Positions 14,601 through 17,425 of a DNA stretch of 19,088 nt are shown here, in pieces. The first letter of the stretch is position 1, and every line of letters starts with the position of its first letter. A model generated the notes under the pieces. The model saw only the letters and a list, made by a program, of their open reading frames with translations. It did no database searches and was not told where the DNA came from. The stretch comes from Candidatus Kaiserbacteria bacterium. Its GTDB lineage: Bacteria; Patescibacteriota; Minisyncoccia; Phycocordibacterales; UBA2100. The position numbers were made by a program, and so were the translations under genes. The stretch covers positions 1-19,088 of the forward strand of contig JALWJR010000063.1 in assembly GCA_026996985.1 (NCBI GenBank). Direction: 5' to 3'.

Positions 14601-16749
14601 AGTGATAAATTATGGTTACGGATTTTATGCGGACTGTGATGGTGCAAACAATTGTTATGGTTTGTATGTGGCGGCGGGAGATGCCAATGTTCCAGTAGGC
14701 AACGACTGGGGTGTGTATGTAACTGGAGAAGATCAAAACTACTTCTCAGGCAATGTTGGGATTGGTACTACAAACCCATCTGCTAGACTCCACATAAACG
14801 GCGGAGTAAAAATAGAAGGAACAAACACTCTTGAATTTGGCGCAGGAGTAGCAGGAAAAGAAGCAAACGCAGGAAAGATAGGATACCAAACATTTAGCGG
14901 AGATTCTTTAGATATAGTTGGAGCAGGCACACCCGGCAACAGAAAGATAAGATTTTATGCAGAGGCCGGTTCTTCTTTTGATGGCAACGTCGGCATCGGC
15001 ACCACCGCCCCGGCAGACAAACTCCATGTTGCAGGTGACATTCGCGTTGGTACCGGCACAACCGGATGTGTAAAAGACGCAGACGGAACGGTTATTGCCG
15101 GAACCTGTTCATCTGATGAGGCGTTGAAAACCGATATACAAGATCTGCAAAACGTTCTTGACGGATTTGCAAACTTGAGAGTTATTCGCTACAGGTGGAA
15201 TGAGTTAGCTGCTGATGAGTACAAATATGCAACATCATCTATACAACTTGGAGTTTTGGCTCAAAATGTGGAGGAGTTTTTCCCGGAGCTTGTTGTGGAA
15301 GATGCCAAAGGCTACAAGCAGGTAAACTACACCGGCCTTAGCTTGTACGGGCTTGAGGCGATAAAAGAGCTTAATTTGAAAATTGAGTCTTTGGCGTCTT
15401 CAACGGATACTTTTGCCGATGATCAAGGATTTATAGCAAAAATTGTGCAAGCGGTTTTGAGCTTTATTGAAAACCTCGGTATTGTATTTGAAAACGGTGT
15501 TGCAAAATTCAAGCAGCTCGCTGCGACAGGTATTGTGGTTGGAAGCCAAGACAAACCAAACGGTATAACCCTTTATGATGAGGAGACCGGAGAAGCATAT
15601 TGTGTAAAGATAAGAGGCGGGCAGATGGTTCATATTCCCGGAGAGTGCTCATCTGCGGGAGGAGCAGAAGGCACTGAAGAAAACGGCCAATCTCTTGCGC
15701 CTTCAATTTCCATAAACGGAAACAACCCGGCGCTTGTGCCACTGAACTCCGATTTCTCAGACTTGGGAGCGCATGCCAAGGTGATCTTTGATTCGGAAGA
15801 GGAGGTCTCCGTTGTTGTCTACACCTTCAAAGACGGAGCGCTTGTGTCAAACGTAGAGCTTGATACAAGCACATCTTCCGTAGAGTTTATAGATTATGTG
15901 GCAGTAAATGGAGATAAATTTGCCACCTCAACAAGAGTTGTCCTTATTGGTGACACCCAAGATATTTATGCAACTTCAACCTTGCAAGAGCTGTTGCAGT
16001 TGAGAGATGAACCTGATTGGCAAGCTATGGCGCAATCAACTCCCGGATTTGGCGGAGACCCGGTTGCACCACCTGCAGATGATCAAAACGATAACTCCGG
16101 AGGAGGTGACGATGTAGCCGGTGATGCCGATGATGCTATCGGGTTAAATATTTTGGGAGATAATCCATATACTTTAGTTGCAACAACAAGCCCTTATACT
16201 GACCCGGGAGCCGAGATAGTAGGTACCACAACGGCAACCTTGACAGTGCTTGTAGATGGGGTTGAAGTATCTGATTTGTCATCTGCGGTTGATTTGAATA
16301 TATCTTCCACCACGACATACAATATAGTTTATCAAGCGGTTGAAAATGACAGTGTATTGGCTTCTGCAACAAGAGAAGTGATTGTGGTGCCGAACTCCTC
16401 CGCTGACAGCTCACAAGATAGCTCCGACAGTCAAAACGGAGACGGTGACGGAAACGCTTCAAGCACTCCGGACACGCAAGCTCCAACCATTACATTGCTG
16501 GGAGAGCAGGAGGTTAATATTTCCATAGGAGATGTTTATCAAGATGCGGGCGCGCAAGCTACAGATGATGTTGACGGGGAGGTTGATGTTTCAGCTTGGC
16601 TTGACGGAGTTGAAATTGTTGATTGGTCTGTGATTGATACATCAACAACTACAACCTACACAATAGAGTACAGAGCAACAGACTCTGCGGGTAATGAAAA
16701 CTCCGGTGAAGTCTACAGGACCGTAAATGTGGTGGAGGCGGGCGAGTAA
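2632..16749 (+). CDS. Giant HTH-transmembrane-fibre protein with two inteins, S74 chaperone and Ig-like domains
   Basis: One open frame of 4705 codons. Residues 11-57 are a helix-turn-helix module and 132-151 a membrane helix. 297-344 is a coiled coil, 504-643 is Asn/Thr/Ala-rich, and 884-951 is a YadA-like beta roll. About 30 copies of G-N-V-G-I-G-T-T-N-P-x-x-K-L-x-V spread over residues 673-4136. Two inteins lie at 1147-1502 and 1894-2250. A peptidase S74 domain spans about 4160-4255, and three Ig-like domains end the protein. The architecture suggests a cell-surface fibre anchored in the cytoplasmic membrane, with its N-terminus inside and its bulk outside, probably trimeric like other S74-matured tail fibres. 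After splicing it would have 3992 residues. The start at ATG 2632 fits both the promoter and the conserved helix-turn-helix N-terminus. Fibre and S74 assignments are secure. Role in attachment to host cells is inference. No internal stop or frameshift is seen. Confidence 0.92.
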   Translation: MTDFFARDTGKFFKTSDLAKKYGYTPDYLAKLCRDGVLNCYREGKQWFVDSDSVEAFSKLQLLKKEARRKKLSNDLKHSHKESDSTSSVFSQTPTQAPLRSSYNIEKIITDKIQTAEKFTKDTLTTTAGDFVQKALALALAGAITASLFVVDGDVIASSKRLGNKVAQFANSLSGFKSFSFDDALQDAEHLLQNPDELQSNLASAFSPVDFKGIAGFLSDRSRAVFSKVQDLFATESMFSFSGSGASSVSVQIKELPVAQEKLFAKTAPKIKKTFAKAQPTVTNIKYVIEPKLFDTLEAKNNLQKLERQLGVLSDYVYELSLANKRQVKENFRSIALTQKIDQLHDVDISDAVIDNSVIKNSTIQANSLTVTGTTTLSNAVLATLSVSNNLNVGGDINTSLSQGIAFIDSNGTLKSATGTPNTILKFDSAGNGFAESIFQDDGATATTSGNFVVTGTTTLNYLSVLNSVLLSKDLTVSGTSTLATTSITSLAVSGNTTLNTFSANAGTTTNATSTNLYAQNFKAENATTTNANTTNLTAQNATSTNLYSQNATFSGATSTNLYSQNANFQNATTTNFAATDANLTNATSTNFFASALSAINATISNTITALKGVFTDFIAQNATTTNLIATNATATNLTVQNLRANLPHGFVFRGDVNNQTEATGSLYIADSGNIGIGTTSPGQKLHVMGDAWIGDGDITPSLIVGNAADITNDALLYFRTTGNGLLQVSNGGKFVFRDASYNEYMAIDTTSGNVGIGVSSPNARLHVRGGDVRFDDASNNTQLFFDQSTGRLGLGTTNPSYKLDVNGDINIASGSKLKIGGNDFAINNLADAQKDTTNYNLFFGQAGFTGTFYNTYNTAIGIGAFDNPNTDNTQSYYGDNNTAVGHYALTDNTTGYNNTAIGRSALLSNTTGYFNTANGAYALYSNTTGYYNTAIGRTALYYNTTGYSNTALGVNAGRYTNSGGNNETSLNSLYLGYDTRASASGNTNEIVIGAGARGNGSNSVTLGNDSIAKTILKGNVGIGLSSPNARLHVRGGDVRFEDASNNTQFFFDQSTGRLGIGTTNPSYKLDISGTLRATGAATLGSTLDVTGNTALGGTLGVTGATTLSNTLSVLGDTTLSSALSVSGLTSLATTTTSGPLTVNAQCVTADTRLRRRRRRKKGAEGDLGLDDDELEALKKAGKIIGYDDEYIYDEVNIVAIEAGDEVASLNRETGRFEYRRVNGIIPTGYQPLYRITTLTRRSIRTTATHPYLVRARTSAPKTQKKFRFEVDLSMKIESYAHDTIVAVANEEYAYTVRIGKQLKQTLRDTYRARAPKTFMPAVYALGIVEALSRMDAQVHELVIDTDYPSHEAVIARIIARYFPHISVHFTQVGKKSPAHYAAYGVHAHGKEADYTATLETFGGGKIESALPASFPEYKETGSESHQALSDASTLSGNDEFVNARWLPASELRVDMEIAVAHGNTPAWEKVVEIKMLSPESVWDIEIDGTHNFIGNDIIAHNTYLNGAAHLSGKLYDASGSEGANGQVLTSTGTSTKWATIGGSSITPDSLDFSEFKDTMTLDANTSIDMDTNSATLNFDNGTLFVDSVNNRVGVGTASPNERLEVATPSGGRGIFSDGGGASRKALLFEGPGSTHPTYGRIDAYDYGAGSALDLVLVNSGGNVGIGTTNPLGNLHIQDVSGDVSLYLQGGAANTKNTIYFREGATTNDRWAIQMDGVTESLNFIEDGTDSRLYLANGGNVGIGTLSPDQKLEVNGNILLQNNNEIRFRDSSGTQRTALMYTTSNDLEIWNSGGNGDVLFRNYGNVGIGTTNPSYKLDVSGTLRATGAAVLGSTLDVTGNTALGGTLGVTGATTLSNTLSVLGDTTLSSALSVSGITSLATTTASGPLTVNAQCVTADTRLRRRRRRKKGADDETGLDDDELEALKKAGKITGYDDEYIYDEVEIINIKEGDEIASLDRKTGKIVYRKVNAQMYMGKKPIFRLTTADGRSIRTTDNHPYLTKQGWKKVSELKEGEEIAVPVSKTRITYAFIDASNIIYGARSAGWKVDFAKLKKYLTQRYHVDKIFFYGGMDENNKKQAKFYEMLVALGYIVRLVPMKRFKDGKKKADCDARMSVEAMKYINECDSAIFMTGDGDFYWLMDEYKNANKDVRLLAFANRTAKELKRFVGGAFTDMRSLRHILERKENEKATDTLDVSVARVMPKVYTNDENSSSVAWVNIVNIEKLNEEDVYDVEIDGTHNFIGNDIVAHNTYLNGAVSNPNGNLNLNDNVDISGTLNATGLATFSSGVSVNGDTITDFTGTGLTVSSGVLSVSNVPASSLSLPHGQVFRGNASGVAEATSTLYIADSGNVGVGTTSPESMLSVAGNAIFGQGNTTGLSKIVIGETDLADKSFIVGYDHDNNYGYAQVGGDPRGTGLVIADAGNIGIGTTSPLYKLDVSGTGRFTDALALDSTLTVVGTSTLATTTVSGDFIADVNTLYVDSINNRVGVGTASPAAKLTVKDNSFYVMQVISTNTTGAGGGGIVIQPDDWALRSELSVTSDGRFRIWQNGDIFNIKNGNVGIGIGSTNPSNTLQVIGSARIGAGNQADLIIQTGTPAVSVGGSVTASIFKTTGTSTGAFHVGFEIPANDVDDGFYITTDANTDGTPDNVALKINALGNVGIGTTTPSYKLDVDGIARANRFRASGFDLEGLSGAYFQEQAGNPVLAFDATDYFVYKRSSDTLSFNSGGTLRLQVDSEGDIGIGGISNPLEKLHLNGALLVAGREPSANTIASTTLPIQGAYIAWNQEGGGGRTHFMNHRGLGGGGWQFDAFDGSGNYVDTPFIINGSGNVGIGTTTPSTKLHITGGTDTSLTGGGYLTIGNTSATNISIDDNEIIARNNGTAAPLYIQLNSGNTILNGSGSGNVGIGITVPSAKLDVNGSSYIRGYLRVGVDSIGGGGGAQMSIASGSSRFYIAPTDGAGSYLWGKELTFDPNGAAVWTAEGGFNITGDLTVDTNTLYVDSTNNRVGIGTVTPGAPLDVSGSGLIINAQSSGTDPARIRVDSSAGTGEAGLQIYTASTTVGSVVFNDGVDAGGIYYDHSANRMYFTQASAERMTISGGNVGIGTTNPAKKLSIYENNTGTSGQLTLEQNGTGDAGILLSLTGVKNWIIGVDNSDGDKFKIGNGNTIGGSNDLVIDSLGNVGIGTANPATKLEISNTSGTADLKLTGSGGNVIHQIASEYDINYTRNSGIAYMDFRAIPADGTSAAIYRFGLSSGSTGTNKIVLYEPNSTTIQTRLSSSGESSFINARGGNVGIGTTNPLAKLEVNTSGSPGTDGIKLKNSTDGHYVMLRPSMSAGANNSIVQAGDTGIIFTNGTQDTGAFVIAPWASGTSGIRMTSTGNVGIGTASPKQTLHINGNMILANGGQDIGVPTGQILQIGEWDSTYTTFTQRMQIGPNNLRLDTLGLILPNDTYLSFKDNTDTIRNVIKYDTANDLIIRQPLGNSIRLLTSGTERVTIDGSGNVGIGTTNPSAKLDVVGNTTLGGHLTVGRDGSLSDGAIEIISDNDSLSYIDFKGAGNESLDFVGRIRFDDTKGFAFEGGNVGIGTTSPGAKLDVSAAQSGYGAKIYNAGLGRYGLYVEAGGTATDKVFHFTGNPVAGYDMVMLQNGNVGIGTTNPQAKLDVEGLLRLGRINTTNEGGQVDFELASGLVGWHVDAYQNDFRIFNDQTNNPNGNIRLHTNGATRLFIDSAGSVGIGTTTPTAKLHVDGSARVSNGLLYLDGNYAGGNNIVFRNTDTTYYSGKHQWEIYPTGSSGGGLNFFDRTAGRSVLWLGESAGNVGIGTTNPTAKLEIVGQTKIVGAGGLYINQATAPLEIKTNPGAQDYATFSSTGYAGDIMTLNLATGNVGIGTTAPSRKLHVYDTNGTNAGAGYFHQSLTDQDTVNPTGINAYGTNNASVANARAAYGVVGYGRANPSAGITLNAQHMGVYGLGYNIGAGTVNSVSGVRGSVRNTGGGVINYGYGFYADCDGANNCYGLYVAAGDANVPVGNDWGVYVTGEDQNYFSGNVGIGTTNPSARLHINGGVKIEGTNTLEFGAGVAGKEANAGKIGYQTFSGDSLDIVGAGTPGNRKIRFYAEAGSSFDGNVGIGTTAPADKLHVAGDIRVGTGTTGCVKDADGTVIAGTCSSDEALKTDIQDLQNVLDGFANLRVIRYRWNELAADEYKYATSSIQLGVLAQNVEEFFPELVVEDAKGYKQVNYTGLSLYGLEAIKELNLKIESLASSTDTFADDQGFIAKIVQAVLSFIENLGIVFENGVAKFKQLAATGIVVGSQDKPNGITLYDEETGEAYCVKIRGGQMVHIPGECSSAGGAEGTEENGQSLAPSISINGNNPALVPLNSDFSDLGAHAKVIFDSEEEVSVVVYTFKDGALVSNVELDTSTSSVEFIDYVAVNGDKFATSTRVVLIGDTQDIYATSTLQELLQLRDEPDWQAMAQSTPGFGGDPVAPPADDQNDNSGGGDDVAGDADDAIGLNILGDNPYTLVATTSPYTDPGAEIVGTTTATLTVLVDGVEVSDLSSAVDLNISSTTTYNIVYQAVENDSVLASATREVIVVPNSSADSSQDSSDSQNGDGDGNASSTPDTQAPTITLLGEQEVNISIGDVYQDAGAQATDDVDGEVDVSAWLDGVEIVDWSVIDTSTTTTYTIEYRATDSAGNENSGEVYRTVNVVEAGE
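2662..2802 (+). other. Domain: N-terminal helix-turn-helix module of the giant protein
   Basis: Residues 11-57 carry the same pattern as both modules of the upstream protein: T-S-D-L-A-K-K-YGYT-x-DYLAKLCR-x-G, then a charged wing with K-Q-WFVD and D-S-V. A Lys/Arg-rich linker (KKEARRKK) follows. A DNA-binding type domain on a surface fibre is unexpected; it must remain cytoplasmic given the membrane helix at 132-151. Confidence 0.8.
3025..3084 (+). other. Domain: single membrane-spanning segment of the giant protein
   Basis: Residues about 132-151 (VQKALALALAGAITASLFVV) form one hydrophobic helix, preceded by positively charged residues and followed by acidic ones. That fits an N-in, C-out signal anchor. 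The following V-I-A-S could alternatively be a signal-peptidase site, which would release the fibre from the helix-turn-helix part. Confidence 0.7.
3520..3663 (+). other. Domain: coiled-coil stalk of the giant protein
   Basis: Residues 297-344 are rich in Leu, Lys, Glu and Gln with heptad-like spacing (for example LEAKNNLQKLERQLGVL). The segment ends just before a run of I-x-N-S-x-I beta-helix-like residues. It probably trimerises the base of the fibre. Confidence 0.55.
4141..4560 (+). repeat. Asn/Thr/Ala-rich coding repeat in the giant gene
   Basis: Residues 504-643 repeat units such as NATSTNLYSQNA and NATTTNL with a period of roughly 8-15 residues. The coding strand is strongly skewed: in 4141-4320 I count 70 C but only 18 G. 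The regular Asn/Thr spacing fits a beta-solenoid shaft rather than a globular domain. Confidence 0.7.
4909..5042 (+). repeat. Direct repeat copy A (partner 5707-5840)
   Basis: This segment matches 5707-5840 at a constant offset of 798 bases, with the first 35 bases identical (4909-4943 and 5707-5741). It encodes the SSPNARLHVRGGDVRF module followed by a GRLG-type motif. The two copies bracket the YadA-like block. Confidence 0.85.
5281..5505 (+). repeat. Four 51-base tandem repeats coding a YadA-like beta roll
   Basis: Repeat units at 5281-5331, 5332-5382, 5383-5433 and 5434-5484 are followed by a partial unit. Each codes 17 residues of the form A-x-G-x-x-A-L-x-x-N-T-T-G-Y-x-N-T. This pattern is known from the left-handed parallel beta rolls of trimeric autotransporter heads and related phage fibres. 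It supports a trimeric assembly for this protein. Confidence 0.8.
5707..5840 (+). repeat. Direct repeat copy B (partner 4909-5042)
   Basis: Second copy of the SSPNARLHVRGG module, in the same frame and 798 bases downstream of copy A. Differences are mostly silent or conservative. Recombination between A and B would cleanly delete the YadA-like block without a frameshift. Confidence 0.85.
5890..6005 (+). repeat. 116-base perfect direct repeat before intein 1 (partner 8131-8246)
   Basis: Identical over 116 bases to 8131-8246, an offset of 2241. It encodes the LDVTGNTALGGTLGVTGATT region just upstream of the intein insertion point. Similarity continues on both sides, into the 5' half of the inteins. 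Confidence 0.9.
6070..7137 (+). other. Intein 1 (356 residues) with an unidentified central domain
   Basis: Residues 1147-1502 have all the marks of a self-splicing intein. These are Cys1147 as the first residue (C-V-T-A-D-T), block B with T1247 and H1250, block F (VWDIEIDGTHNFIGN) with D1484 and H1491, and a C-terminal His1501-Asn1502 followed by Thr1503. Splicing would join ...LTVNAQ to TYLNGA.... Between block A and the next Hint strand there is an unusual insert: a run of Arg/Lys, then an acidic helix (LDDDELEALKKAGKI). The centre holds about 115 residues with no LAGLIDADG or HNH motif. No splice residue is missing, so activity is likely. Confidence 0.85.
6475..6825 (+). other. Domain: unrecognised GC-rich insert in intein 1
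   Basis: Residues about 1282-1398 occupy the homing-endonuclease position. Features include HDTIVAVAN, an acidic VIDTDYPSHEAV segment and GKKSPAHYAAYGV. The alternating strand/helix pattern and acidic residues loosely recall RNase H-like folds, but I cannot assign it. By hand count 6541-6720 is 109/180 G+C (about 60%), against about 37-38% in sampled 60-base segments of the NYN insert and the downstream fibre. That contrast suggests recent acquisition. Confidence 0.5.
8131..8246 (+). repeat. 116-base perfect direct repeat before intein 2 (partner 5890-6005)
   Basis: Second copy of the repeat described at 5890-6005, in the same frame. It carries intein 2 at the same position relative to the repeat as copy 1 carries intein 1. 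Confidence 0.9.
8707..9186 (+). other. Domain: NYN (LabA/DUF88, PIN-like) nuclease inside intein 2
   Basis: Residues about 2026-2185 follow the NYN pattern. Strand 1 is YAFIDASN with D2032 and N2035. The central acidic motif is KKADCDARM with D2108 and D2110. The motif FMTGDGDF has D2133 and D2135 and is followed by a helix and a beta strand (KDVRLLAF). These acidic residues bind the metal in NYN/PIN-fold RNases, and all are present. The family is usually found as stand-alone RNase or RNA-decay proteins, not as intein inserts. Substrate is unknown. Confidence 0.82.
9196..9224 (-). terminator. Terminator-like hairpin inside the coding sequence, after the NYN domain
   Basis: GCGACGGA (9196-9203) pairs with TCCGTCGC (9217-9224). 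After one mismatch, ACAT pairs with ATGT around a three-base loop. Five A's precede the stem, so on the minus strand the hairpin is followed by TTTTTCATTTTC, an intrinsic-terminator layout. On the coding strand it is translated as ATDTLDVSVA. No minus-strand gene ends here. It looks like a leftover from a gene boundary. Confidence 0.55.
15109..15396 (+). other. Domain: peptidase S74 intramolecular chaperone
   Basis: Residues about 4160-4255 match the S74 (endosialidase-type C-terminal chaperone) family. The S-D-E-A-L-K motif gives the Ser4161/Lys4166 dyad. RVIRYRWN, LGVLAQNVEEFFPELV, a VNYTGLSLYGLEAIKEL helix and a trailing coiled-coil helix follow. In the family this domain trimerises the fibre and then cuts itself off just before the Ser. 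Two cysteines (in GCVKD and GTCSSD) lie immediately upstream. Unusually, about 450 residues follow the domain. Confidence 0.9.
15697..16746 (+). other. Domains: three Ig-like (DUF5011-type) modules at the C-terminus
   Basis: Three modules lie at about residues 4356-4440, 4502-4587 and 4617-4703. The last is clearest: TITLLGEQEV, then GDVYQDAGAQATDDVDG, then YTIEYRATDSAGN and a closing RTVNVV strand. The second has NPYTLVATTSPYTDPGAEI and the first is more diverged. Ser/Asp/Gly-rich linkers join them. Such modules are common spacers or adhesive units in bacterial surface proteins. Confidence 0.75.
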
Positions 16750-16767
16750 ACGGCAATTCACCAGTAT

Positions 16768-16776
16768 TTATCCACA
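16768..16776 (+). promoter_or_regulatory. DnaA-box-like TTATCCACA downstream of the giant gene
   Basis: Exact second copy of the 9-mer found at 2580-2588, on the same strand, 18 bases after the stop of the giant gene. Its last bases overlap ACAGGT (16774-16779), which can pair with ACCTGT at 16791-16796. Confidence 0.4.
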
Positions 16777-16787
16777 GGTTGAAAAAA

Positions 16788-16887
16788 TAGACCTGTTCCC
16801 AAATAATACAAAGTGCATTTTAGGCAACCGAGCCCTAAGTAAAACTTAGGGTTCGGTAAACAAAGTGCTTATTTGAGAACAGGTCTA
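16788..16887 (+). repeat. Nested inverted repeats in the gap before the rhodanese gene
   Basis: The outer arms, 16788-16806 and 16869-16887, pair at 18 of 19 positions (TAGACCTGTTC and CAAATAA with one mismatch between). The inner hairpin, 16827-16840 with 16844-16857, has 14 pairs including one G-T and an AAA loop. Between them the word ACAAAGTGC is directly repeated (16808-16816 and 16860-16868). No T-run follows either stem, so this is not a standard terminator. It could be a structured RNA, an operator for the rhodanese promoter or a small mobile-element remnant. It fills most of the 178-base gap. Confidence 0.75.
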
Positions 16888-16900
16888 ATTCGGTTAAAAT
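16872..16900 (+). promoter_or_regulatory. Probable promoter of the rhodanese gene
   Basis: TTGAGA (16873-16878), 16 bases, then TAAAAT (16895-16900). The -35 element lies inside the right arm of the nested inverted repeat, so folding of the repeat or protein binding to it could affect transcription. AGAGGA at 16911-16916 is a plausible ribosome binding site for the ATG at 16928, unlike the leaderless neighbours. Confidence 0.5.
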
Positions 16901-16927
16901 TTCCTGCATTAGAGGATAAATGTTATT

Positions 16928-17350
16928 ATGAGCAAAAATGTTTTGAGTATAATGGGAAGTTTAATTGTGGCGATAATTTTAATAGCGGGAGCGTGGTTTT
17001 TTGCCACAAAAGGAGGGGACTCCGGAGCCGTTTTGACTACCGTCTCTCCCACTGAGTTTGCAAAACTCTACAGTGAAAAGAAAGGCGAAGCGGTTTTGCT
17101 TGATGTGCGCGCTCCCGGGGAGTTTGCTCAAGGGCATTATGTCGGAGCGCAAGATTTGGATTTTTACTCTCCCAACTTTAAAAGTGAGTTAAGCAAACTG
17201 CCGAAGGGTACGACATATTTTATCTATTGCAGATCGGGCAACAGGTCCGGACAGACTCTACAGCTAATGAAACAGCTGGGCTTTAAAAAGGTATATAACC
17301 TACAGGGTGGCATTGCAGGTTCCGGAGCGATACTTGAGATAGAAAATTAA
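16928..17350 (+). CDS. Membrane-anchored rhodanese-domain protein
   Basis: A 140-residue protein with an N-terminal membrane helix at about residues 7-26 (SIMGSLIVAIILIAGAWFFA) and a single rhodanese domain at about 37-135. Family marks are LLDVRAPGEFAQGHYVGA, then YFIYCRSGNRSGQT with Cys101 as the sulfur-carrying residue in a CRSGNRS loop, and the closing V-Y-N-L-Q-GGIAG. Single-domain rhodaneses carry persulfide sulfur or act in redox handling; the anchor would place this one on the outer face of the cytoplasmic membrane. The partner is not in the window. It has its own promoter and sits between the giant gene and ftsA on the same strand. Confidence 0.93.
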   Translation: MSKNVLSIMGSLIVAIILIAGAWFFATKGGDSGAVLTTVSPTEFAKLYSEKKGEAVLLDVRAPGEFAQGHYVGAQDLDFYSPNFKSELSKLPKGTTYFIYCRSGNRSGQTLQLMKQLGFKKVYNLQGGIAGSGAILEIEN

Positions 17351-17355
17351 TCTTG

Positions 17356-17370
17356 CAAGGTCGGACCTTG
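17356..17370 (+). terminator. Short hairpin after the rhodanese gene, possible terminator
   Basis: CAAGGT-CGG-ACCTTG starts six bases after the stop codon and is followed by TTAGTTTGG. The stem is six pairs with a three-base loop. The T-tract is poor, so termination would be weak. Confidence 0.35.
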
Positions 17371-17390
17371 TTAGTTTGGATGTTCACAAT

Positions 17391-17419
17391 TTTACACCTT
17401 TGTTTTTACGCGGTACAAT
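17391..17419 (+). promoter_or_regulatory. Promoter of ftsA, leaderless geometry
   Basis: TTTACA (17391-17396), a 17-base spacer and TACAAT (17414-17419) lie six bases before the ATG at 17426. No Shine-Dalgarno site is present between them. The arrangement is nearly the same as at gatB. Confidence 0.7.
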
Positions 17420-17425
17420 AGCGTT

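Larger units (their letters stand above)
4648..15040 (+). repeat. About 30 dispersed GNVGIGTTNP-type fibre repeats
   Basis: I count about 30 copies of the motif G-N-V-G-I-G-T-T-[NST]-P-x-x-K-L-x-V between these coordinates. Variants include GRLGIG, NNRVGVG and GDIGIG. Copies are separated by 60-150 residues of less conserved sequence, often with IYFRD- or YFQ-like beta segments. Such repeats are typical of phage-tail-fibre-like and CPR S74 surface proteins. Each copy probably marks the junction between successive fibre modules. Confidence 0.85.

Noticed and set aside
4648..15040. Fibre gene as part of a prophage tail module
   Set aside because: The repeats and S74 domain resemble phage tail fibres, but the N-terminal helix-turn-helix and membrane anchor, the Ig-like tail and the housekeeping neighbours (gatB, ftsA, ybeY) fit a cellular surface protein. 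No other phage genes are present.
16827..16857. Inner hairpin of the intergenic palindrome as a simple rho-independent terminator of the giant gene
   Set aside because: The stem is followed by AAAC rather than a T-run on the plus strand, and there is no T-run on the minus strand either.
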